From contig JBBRHH010000354.1 of assembly GCA_038222915.1 (NCBI GenBank), positions 1 to 6,612 on the forward strand: a stretch of 6,612 nt of DNA. Direction: 5' to 3'. The notes below the pieces were generated by a model. The model did not search any database and was not told the DNA's origin. It saw nothing but the letters and a program-made list of their open reading frames with translations. The position numbers and the translations under genes are program-made. Position 1 is the stretch's first letter; each line of letters begins with the position of its first letter. Below are positions 1 to 4,583 of this stretch, one piece after another. The DNA is from JBBRHH01 sp038222915 (GTDB taxonomy: Bacteria > Planctomycetota > Phycisphaerae > Tepidisphaerales > Tepidisphaeraceae).

Positions 1-949
1 CGTCAATCAATCCGATCGGTCGATCATCTTGATCGACAACGGGCAATTCGTCGATGCGATATTGCCGAAAAATCGCCATCGCCTCGCTTGCCAGTTGCTC
101 CCCATTCACCCGTTTCGGATTTCGCGTCATCACTTCACCCACTGGCCGCTGCAACGCCGCCCCATCGTCATCCGTCACCAGCCGCCGGAGATCCGAATCC
201 GAGAAGATTCCCGTCATCTTCCCTTCATCATTAATCAGGATCACCGCGCCGCTGCGCCGTTTGATCGTGCTCACCGAATGCAAAACAGCGCCGACAGAAA
301 GCTTATCCGACGCCACCGGCAGATTCTCACCCAGCCGAAACGTCATCGCCTCTTTCACGCGAATCAACTTTCGACCGAGCTGCCCGGCCGGATGAAAAAG
401 CGCGAAATCGTCGGCGGTAAACTTCCGCAGCTTCATCACCGAAAGCGCCAGCGCATCCCCAAGCGCCAGCATCGCCGTCGTAGAGGCGCTCGGCGCCAAT
501 CCCAGCGGACACGCCTCTTCAATCTTCCCCATCGCCAACACCACATCGGCAAACCGCCCCAGTCCGCTGCTACGTGTCGCTGTCATTGCGATCACATGAT
601 GATCAAGTTTCTTTACAAGGCTCAGCAGCCGCAAAATCTCATCGCTTTCCCCGCTGGCCGACAAAATAAGCACCACATCCCCCTTGCGCACAGACCCCAG
701 ATCCCCATGCACCGCATCCGTGGGCGATAGAAAATGACTGGGCGTCCCCGTACTCGAAAAAGTGGCCGCCAGCTTCCGCGCCACATGCCCCGCCTTCCCA
801 ATGCCTGTCGTCAGCACAGCCCCTTTGCAATCCAGGATCAGCCGAAGAGCCTCGTCAAACGATTCATCGATGGCGCGCGCGACCGACGCAACGGCCTGCG
901 CCTCCGTCTCAATCACTCCGCGGGCGAACTTCTGAATCGGCTCATCCAT
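1..949 (-). CDS. kdsD: D-arabinose-5-phosphate isomerase, KdsD/KpsF family (3' end cut by window edge)
   Basis: Interconverts D-ribulose 5-phosphate and D-arabinose 5-phosphate in the cytoplasm, the first step of Kdo synthesis for LPS or capsule. I translated 316 codons by reading the minus strand. A SIS domain spans about residues 30-165 (TTGIGKAGH at 47-55, HGDLG at 81-85, SASGES at 97-102, CPLGLAPS at 147-154). Two CBS domains follow, at about 200-262 and 270-316. The residues known as important in E. coli KdsD (K59, H88, E111, E152, H193) align with a constant offset of 7 as K52, H81, E104, E145 and H186, so the enzyme should be active. The reading frame ends at GLID at the window edge; the family is about 320-330 aa, so only some ten residues are missing. 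ATG 949 is the only possible ATG start because an in-frame TAA lies at 970-968. A GGAG lies 12 nt upstream, which is rather far. It is divergent from the HEPN gene. The name kdsD rather than kpsF or gutQ rests on family resemblance only. Confidence 0.93.
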   Translation of the reverse strand, partial: MDEPIQKFARGVIETEAQAVASVARAIDESFDEALRLILDCKGAVLTTGIGKAGHVARKLAATFSSTGTPSHFLSPTDAVHGDLGSVRKGDVVLILSASGESDEILRLLSLVKKLDHHVIAMTATRSSGLGRFADVVLAMGKIEEACPLGLAPSASTTAMLALGDALALSVMKLRKFTADDFALFHPAGQLGRKLIRVKEAMTFRLGENLPVASDKLSVGAVLHSVSTIKRRSGAVILINDEGKMTGIFSDSDLRRLVTDDDGAALQRPVGEVMTRNPKRVNGEQLASEAMAIFRQYRIDELPVVDQDDRPIGLID

Positions 950-1050
950 GTGCCATCTTTTCTCCGTTTACTACGCGTCTCGACGCAAGATTCAATACCG
1001 AATCACGATCCTGCAAAGGATGTTTCGCATCGGAGCTCCCCCGCAACGAA

Positions 1051-1079
1051 TTGGATTATCAAATCACGTCCCGTAAAAT
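1051..1079 (+). promoter_or_regulatory. Candidate promoter for the HEPN gene pair, predicting a near-leaderless mRNA
   Basis: TTGGAT (1051-1056) and TAAAAT (1074-1079) are separated by 17 nt. The -10 box matches 5 of 6 positions but the -35 box only 3 of 6. A start about 7 nt after the -10 box falls at 1086-1087, two or three bases before the ATG at 1089. That would make the transcript leaderless or nearly so, which agrees with the lack of any Shine-Dalgarno sequence before this gene. The evidence is a by-eye consensus match plus this agreement. Confidence 0.35.
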
Positions 1080-1082
1080 CAA
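1055..1082 (-). promoter_or_regulatory. Candidate promoter for kdsD
   Basis: On the minus strand, TTGATT (1082-1077) and GATAAT (1060-1055) are separated by 16 nt. They match the sigma-70-type -35 and -10 boxes at 4/6 and 5/6. Transcription would start near 1048, giving a leader of about 100 nt before kdsD. The block is A/T-rich compared with its surroundings. It overlaps the plus-strand candidate promoter, so RNA polymerase could not occupy both at once. This is a by-eye match with no experimental support, and box preferences in this lineage are not well known to me. Confidence 0.35.
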
Positions 1083-1088
1083 GCGTCA

Positions 1089-1589
1089 ATGTACCTGCGA
1101 CAGAGATTGGAAGCGGTAGCCGAGACCTTGCGCGATTTCTCGCTCGCCGCGGAAGAGCGATATCAGGAGGGTGTCGAGCTTGCCACCGCCGGCCATGCGG
1201 CCGCAGGGATCTACCTTCTGGGCTACGCCGCCGAAATGTGGCTCAAAGTCGCTTCCTTTCGGTTTGACGGCGCCGTGGGCAACGATCTCATTTCTCCTCG
1301 GCTGGCGCCCGCGAAAAACTGGCTCAAGATCCGTGCGCCCCACATGAAGCCGGAAAATTTTCATAGTCTGGCATTTTGGGTTTCTTATCTTTTTACCCGC
1401 CGTGCCGCAGCCGCACATCGTCTGCCAACCACCCTTTCAGGTGAGCTTCTGCATCGCGTTCGTCGTATTTATCTGATATGGTGGATCGAGATGCGATATA
1501 GGCCAGACCAAGCTTTGTCCGACGAGGTAACGCGCGTCTATCGCGATGTAACATGGCTACGAGAGGTATCCCCGCAACTGCACAGGTGA
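1089..1589 (+). CDS. HEPN-fold protein, possible ribonuclease toxin
   Basis: A 166-aa, mostly alpha-helical soluble protein with no signal peptide or membrane segment. It resembles the HEPN family (PF05168-type) in pattern: an Ala-rich helix GHAAAGIYLLGYAAEMWLK at 35-53, an FHSLAFWVSYL helix at 91-101, and a final WIEMRYRPD at 132-140 that matches the usual RYPD signature, followed by a closing helix with TWL at 155-157. Many HEPN proteins are metal-independent RNases with an R-x4-6-H pair, and here R104/R105 and H110 (RRAAAAH) fit that spacing. In the commonest form the second position is polar (often N), so catalysis is only suggested. ATG 1089 is the first possible start because an in-frame TAA lies at 1074-1076; no Shine-Dalgarno precedes it. 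Its stop codon lies inside the ribosome binding site of the next gene, so the two are probably made together. Codon use (AGA, CGA, TTG, GTA, TTT, CTT) is less biased than in scpA, which hints at acquisition. The fold assignment is fairly secure; the toxin role is inference. Confidence 0.68.
   Translation: MYLRQRLEAVAETLRDFSLAAEERYQEGVELATAGHAAAGIYLLGYAAEMWLKVASFRFDGAVGNDLISPRLAPAKNWLKIRAPHMKPENFHSLAFWVSYLFTRRAAAAHRLPTTLSGELLHRVRRIYLIWWIEMRYRPDQALSDEVTRVYRDVTWLREVSPQLHR
1584..1589 (+). promoter_or_regulatory. Ribosome binding site of the 105-aa partner, overlapping the HEPN stop
   Basis: AGGTGA fits the anti-Shine-Dalgarno and contains the TGA stop of the HEPN gene (1587-1589). It lies only 3 nt before the ATG at 1593. 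Ribosomes ending on the first gene are placed to start the second, so the pair is likely translationally coupled. Confidence 0.6.
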
Positions 1590-1592
1590 TCT

Positions 1593-1910
1593 ATGCCGGT
1601 CAAGCAATTGCCGCCCAAAAGGCCAACGCCCGAAGCGCAACTCCTTAAGGAACGCCTGGTTGTCGAGTGGCGCGATTCAAACAGCACTGCGGTCCAACCC
1701 ATCATTCTCGAAGAGCCGGGGGCGGTTGACGATGACATGCACGTATACGTCGTCTGGGACAATTGGGCCGGCATACCAAATGTCGAGCGGTCTGAGATCA
1801 TCATGGACGCGTTCATTGAGCGCTATGGGCAGGAAAAGAGCTTGAACGTCAGAGTCGCGATGGGACTGACACCCGGCGAAGCCGATCGGCTTGGAATCCC
1901 TTATCGCTAA
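1593..1910 (+). CDS. Conserved-looking hypothetical protein, partner of the HEPN gene
   Basis: A 105-aa soluble protein that I cannot name. Residues 1-20 are Pro/Lys-rich and probably disordered. From about 21 there appear to be short strands (LVVEW at 22-26, HVYVVWDNW at 50-58), then a helix with RSEIIMDAFIERYG at 66-79, and a C-terminal block VRVAMGLTPGEADRLGI at 86-102. The last two blocks have the look of strongly conserved family motifs. There is no DNA-binding helix-turn-helix, no nucleotidyltransferase GS-x-D-x-D signature and no membrane segment. It starts 3 nt after the HEPN stop with a coupled ribosome binding site, and scpA begins 17 nt after its own stop. The pairing suggests it binds or restrains the HEPN protein, as an antitoxin would, but that rests on context alone. 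It could equally be a substrate-recognition partner or an unrelated small protein. Confidence 0.6.
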   Translation: MPVKQLPPKRPTPEAQLLKERLVVEWRDSNSTAVQPIILEEPGAVDDDMHVYVVWDNWAGIPNVERSEIIMDAFIERYGQEKSLNVRVAMGLTPGEADRLGIPYR

Positions 1911-1927
1911 CACTACAAAGCAAAACG

Positions 1928-2821
1928 ATGGCCGCTGATTATCGCGTCGAACTCGACATCTACAATGGCCCGCTCGATCTGCTCCTCTACCTGATCAAGC
2001 GCGACGAACTCGATATTTACGACATTCCCATCTCCCGTATCACCGAATCCTACATGGGCTACGTCGCCATGCTCAAGGAGATGACCACCGAGCACGGCCT
2101 CGACATCAACATCGCCGGCGACTTCCTCGTCGTCGCCGCCACCCTGATGGAAATCAAGTCCGCCACGCTTCTCCCGCGCCAGCCCGCCGAAACCAGCGAA
2201 GACCCCTCCGCGATGGCTGAGCTCTCTGATCCGCGCTACGAGCTCGTCCAGAAGCTGCTGGAATACAAACGTTTCAAGGACCGCGCCGCCGCCCTCGAAG
2301 TTCAGCAGGAAACGCACAACCAGCGCTTCCCGCGCATCCCCGCCAAGCTCGAAGGCCAGGGCGACGAACCGCCGCCGGTTGATCTGGAAGAAGTCCAGGT
2401 CTGGGACCTCCTCGCCGCGTTCAACCAGCTCATGCAGGAGGTTGGCCATCGCGCTCCGCGTTTCCACGAAGTCGTTTACGACGACACCCCCATCGATCTC
2501 CACGCCGCCGACATCGAAGACCGCCTCAAGCGCGAAGACCGCATCAGTTTCCGCCAGCTCCTCGAAGGACGAAAAAGCCGCAGTGAGATGATCGGCGTCT
2601 TCCTCGCGTTATTGGAACTCATCCGCGAGAAGAAAGTCCTCGTGCAGGATGTTCCCAACTCCAACGACTTCGAAGTCATCAACGCGCCGGAAGAACACCG
2701 CAACACCTACGCCCAGGCCTCCCTGCACCTTGCCGATGAGGCGCCTCCAGCCCCCGAAGCTGAGATTGAAATTGAAACGGAGACTGAAGAGCCGACCGAA
2801 GCCGAAGCCGCCGAGCAATAG
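1928..2821 (+). CDS. scpA: Segregation and condensation protein A (kleisin)
   Basis: ScpA bridges the SMC heads and binds ScpB, forming the bacterial condensin that compacts and separates chromosomes. At 297 aa it is slightly longer than the usual 230-270 aa. The N-terminal SMC-neck-binding region has the hallmark YNGPLDLLLYLI at 12-23, then DIPISRIT at 32-39 and AATLMEIKSATLLP at 70-83. A helical linker DPRYELVQKLLEYKRFKDRA covers 101-120. The C-terminal winged helix that contacts the SMC cap lies at about 195-245 (RISFRQLLEG at 205-214, followed by an LALLELIREKKV helix at 226-237). Residues 270-297 form a Glu/Pro/Thr-rich acidic tail that is probably disordered and accounts for the extra length. 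The ATG has no Shine-Dalgarno, but the start is fixed by the canonical N-terminus. It lies 17 nt downstream of the 105-aa gene, so it may be co-transcribed with the HEPN pair. No scpB follows, although scpA and scpB are adjacent in many bacteria. Confidence 0.94.
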   Translation: MAADYRVELDIYNGPLDLLLYLIKRDELDIYDIPISRITESYMGYVAMLKEMTTEHGLDINIAGDFLVVAATLMEIKSATLLPRQPAETSEDPSAMAELSDPRYELVQKLLEYKRFKDRAAALEVQQETHNQRFPRIPAKLEGQGDEPPPVDLEEVQVWDLLAAFNQLMQEVGHRAPRFHEVVYDDTPIDLHAADIEDRLKREDRISFRQLLEGRKSRSEMIGVFLALLELIREKKVLVQDVPNSNDFEVINAPEEHRNTYAQASLHLADEAPPAPEAEIEIETETEEPTEAEAAEQ

Positions 2822-2883
2822 TTTTTCTCTCAAGCTTCTCAGGCACCCACCAACCCCCGCCGATAATTGGCCTAAGAGGAAAC

Positions 2884-2897
2884 TGGCACGGGTGCCA
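2884..2897. repeat. Perfect inverted repeat in the scpA-lipoprotein gap
   Basis: TGGCAC-GG-GTGCCA is a 6-bp perfect inverted repeat with a 2-bp centre. An additional GGCACCC at 2842-2848 can pair with GGGTGCC at 2890-2896, so two alternative hairpins share the right arm. No U-run follows, so a terminator is unlikely. The site lies about 120 bp before the lipoprotein gene. It could be an operator for that gene or a copy of a dispersed intergenic repeat. The rest of the 194-bp gap (2822-3015) shows no gene. Confidence 0.45.
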
Positions 2898-3004
2898 CGT
2901 AGTACGCTTCTTGCGGTTCCTGGTGGAGTATGTAAAACTCCCCTCCCGGACGGCAATCGGCGGATTCAAGCGGCCCGTCCCATAATATTCCTGCGATCAG
3001 TCGT

Positions 3005-3010
3005 GAGGTG
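3005..3010 (+). promoter_or_regulatory. Ribosome binding site of the lipoprotein gene
   Basis: GAGGTG lies 5 nt before the ATG at 3016. It supports that start over the second in-frame ATG at 3028 (Met5). It is one of the few clear Shine-Dalgarno sequences on the plus strand here. Confidence 0.6.
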
Positions 3011-3015
3011 TTTTC

Positions 3016-3501
3016 ATGCGGCCACGGATGTTTCTCCTGATAATCCTCTGCGGGTTAACGATCTGCTCGCAAGGCTGCGCCTACAACGGCAAGCGCGGCG
3101 ACGGCCGGGCGACCTCAACCCGCGTCTACCACATGCCGCCCGGCGACCTGCAGAAACAGGTCGTCAACTACATGCAAAGCTACGGCTTCACCGTTGAAGA
3201 CAACACCAACGGCACCCTCGGCACCAGCTGGCGCACCTATCCCGGCGAGTGGTACGGCATCTTCCCCAAGCGCAAGCAGTACGAGCGCCGAACCAAGTTT
3301 TTCGTAGCGGTAACGCCCTTGCCCGAAAGTGCCGCCGGCAGCATGCTCCGTGTCGACTCGTTAACCGAACAGCGCCGCCTCGATACCGATTCCTGGGAAA
3401 CGCTGTACGATGCGCCCCTCAAGGAAGACTCGCCCGCGGCCCACATGCTCGAGGCGCTGAACAACAGCATTTACGATTACGTACCCAAGATTTATCCGTA
3501 A
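3016..3501 (+). CDS. Predicted lipoprotein of unknown function, possibly BamC-like fold
   Basis: A 161-aa protein with a lipoprotein signal: Arg at 2 and 4, a hydrophobic stretch FLLIILCGLTI at 6-16, and SQGC ending at Cys21, the likely lipidated residue. The -3 residue (Ser) is not the preferred Leu, so the lipobox is slightly weak. The mature part begins with a Gly/Arg/Lys linker. It then shows a helix (GDLQKQVVNYMQSYGF at 43-58) and a run of strands (TVEDNTNGTLGTSWRTY, TKFFVAVTPL, SMLRVDSLTEQ). The final helix AAHMLEALNNSIYDYVPKI is near the C-terminus. This helix-then-sheet-then-helix order, with a 'GF-V-D-GTL-T-W' pattern, recalls the helix-grip domain of the assembly lipoprotein BamC, but similarity is by eye and I would not transfer the name. 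It is probably anchored in the outer membrane or in the periplasm. It faces the convergent dapB and is followed by a small membrane gene. Confidence 0.75.
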   Translation: MRPRMFLLIILCGLTICSQGCAYNGKRGDGRATSTRVYHMPPGDLQKQVVNYMQSYGFTVEDNTNGTLGTSWRTYPGEWYGIFPKRKQYERRTKFFVAVTPLPESAAGSMLRVDSLTEQRRLDTDSWETLYDAPLKEDSPAAHMLEALNNSIYDYVPKIYP

Positions 3502-3635
3502 CCGACGGGTGTTAACCGAATCAAAGGAATAGACTGACCATCTGGTCCGCTTATTGATATGTCCGAGACGAATTGCCGCTGGCCGGAGGCCGGGGCACAG
3601 TGCATCTTTCCTGTGTGGGAAGATCAGCAAAAGCC

Positions 3636-3640
3636 GGAGG
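3636..3640 (+). promoter_or_regulatory. Ribosome binding site of the 41-aa miniprotein
   Basis: GGAGG lies 4 nt before the ATG at 3645 and is the strongest Shine-Dalgarno core in the window. It picks this ATG over a TTG in the same frame at 3573, which has nothing like it upstream. Confidence 0.6.
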
Positions 3641-3644
3641 CGTT

Positions 3645-3770
3645 ATGACAAATGCAACAGCAACCCCTGAATCAAACCTGATCCGTCGGATCAACTTCTG
3701 TGTCGGCCTCTTCGTGCTCACCGCAAGCTACGCCGCCACCCTCTTCGTCGTCCGCTATCTCGTCCTATAA
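3645..3770 (+). CDS. 41-aa single-pass membrane miniprotein
   Basis: A small protein of unknown function. Residues 1-13 are polar (MTNATATPES), followed by Arg14-Arg15 and then one membrane segment of about 24 residues (INFCVGLFVLTASYAATLFVVRYLVL, from 16 to 41) with an Arg at 37. The positive residues before the membrane segment predict the N-terminus in the cytoplasm. A GGAGG ribosome binding site 4 nt upstream and a clean stop support it as real; short length is the main doubt. It follows the lipoprotein by 143 bp and its stop is 11 bp from the dapB stop on the other strand, with no visible terminator between the converging genes. It could be an accessory subunit of a membrane complex or a stress-type miniprotein. 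Nothing in the sequence decides this. Confidence 0.62.
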   Translation: MTNATATPESNLIRRINFCVGLFVLTASYAATLFVVRYLVL

Positions 3771-3781
3771 CCAGACGTTCT

Positions 3782-4570
3782 CTACAGCCCCAGCACATCC
3801 GACATCCCGTACCGTCCAGGCTTCTTGCCCGCCAGCCACTTCGCTGCCCGTAGTGCACCCCTCACAAACGTATCCCGGTTAGTGGCCACGTGCGTCAATT
3901 CCAGCCGCTCCCCCAGTGCCGCAAAATAGGCTGTGTGCTTCCCGACCTCATCCCCAATCCGCATCGCGTGCATCCCAATCTGCCCCGGCTTGCGCACCAC
4001 ATCGTCGCCATGCCGGTCATAGACCAGATCATCCCGCGTCTTCGCGGTCGCCTTTAATATTGCATCCGCCAGTCCCATCGCCGTCCCCGACGGCGCATCC
4101 TTCTTGAACCGGTGATGCGCCTCCACGATCTCAATGTCATATTCATCCCCCAGAAGCTTCGCGACCTGCCCCGCGATCTTGAACAACAGGTTCACCCCAA
4201 GGCTCATGTTCGGTGCCTGCAATATCGGAATATGCGCCGCCGCCCGGTCGATCAATTCGTGATCCTTCTCCAGCAACCCCGTCGTCCCCACCACCATGGC
4301 TATCTCGCGGTCCCGGCAAGTCTTCAACCAGTGCCGCATCGAAACGGGCGATGAAAAGTCGATCAAAACGGCCGGCATCTTCGGCAATTCAACCGAAAGC
4401 GGCAGACCGATCGTCCCAATCCCCGCCACCTCGCCCGCATCCCGCGCAATCGCCTCGTGCTCCGGCCTCTCAATCGCCCCCACCAGCGAAAACTCCGCGT
4501 CCCCCTTCGCCAGCGCCACCAGCCGCGCCCCCATCCGTCCGGCCGCTCCTGTGATTGCAAGTTCAATCAT
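3782..4570 (-). CDS. dapB: 4-hydroxy-tetrahydrodipicolinate reductase (DapB)
   Basis: Reduces 4-hydroxy-tetrahydrodipicolinate with NAD(P)H to tetrahydrodipicolinate, in the diaminopimelate and lysine branch of the aspartate pathway; cytoplasmic. The 262-aa product is of normal length (E. coli about 273). The Rossmann loop GAAGRMG is at 8-14, DFSSP at 71-75, VVGTTG at 93-98 and APNMSLGVN at 119-127. The signature EAHHRFKKDAPSGTA is at 150-164, where H152 and K156 align with catalytic H159 and K163 of E. coli. The C-terminus (FVRGALRAAKWLAGK, then YGMSDVLGL) also matches the family. A TTG at 4585 would add five residues, but the GAGGAG at 4583-4578, 7 nt before ATG 4570, and the conserved N-terminus MIELAITG place the start at 4570. 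It lies 11 bp after the thrC stop and is almost certainly in one operon with it. Confidence 0.96.
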   Translation of the reverse strand: MIELAITGAAGRMGARLVALAKGDAEFSLVGAIERPEHEAIARDAGEVAGIGTIGLPLSVELPKMPAVLIDFSSPVSMRHWLKTCRDREIAMVVGTTGLLEKDHELIDRAAAHIPILQAPNMSLGVNLLFKIAGQVAKLLGDEYDIEIVEAHHRFKKDAPSGTAMGLADAILKATAKTRDDLVYDRHGDDVVRKPGQIGMHAMRIGDEVGKHTAYFAALGERLELTHVATNRDTFVRGALRAAKWLAGKKPGRYGMSDVLGL

Positions 4571-4577
4571 CGCAATG

Positions 4578-4583
4578 CTCCTC
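4578..4583 (-). promoter_or_regulatory. dapB ribosome binding site overlapping the thrC stop
   Basis: GAGGAG read on the minus strand is 7 nt from the dapB ATG at 4570. Its first two bases are the last two of the thrC TGA (4584-4582). This decides the dapB start and suggests that translation of dapB is coupled to that of thrC. Confidence 0.75.

Noticed and set aside
1089..1910. Classical HEPN-MNT toxin-antitoxin pair
   Set aside because: The partner lacks the GS-x10-D-x-D nucleotidyltransferase motif, so it is not an MNT protein.
2822..2831. Terminator after scpA from the TTTTTCTCTC run
   Set aside because: No stem of useful length precedes the T-run; the scpA end is GCC/GAA repeats that do not pair.
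2884..2898. sigma-54 promoter beginning TGGCACG
   Set aside because: The -24 half fits, but the GC of the -12 element is missing at the required spacing (bases 2897-2898 are AC) on the plus strand, and the reverse strand fails too.
3577..3596. GC hairpin CTGGCC-GGA-GGCCGG as a terminator after the lipoprotein
   Set aside because: The stem is only about six pairs with one wobble and no T-run follows.
3573..3644. N-terminal extension of the miniprotein from a TTG at 3573
   Set aside because: No ribosome binding site precedes it, the added residues are low-quality, and the ATG at 3645 has a strong GGAGG.
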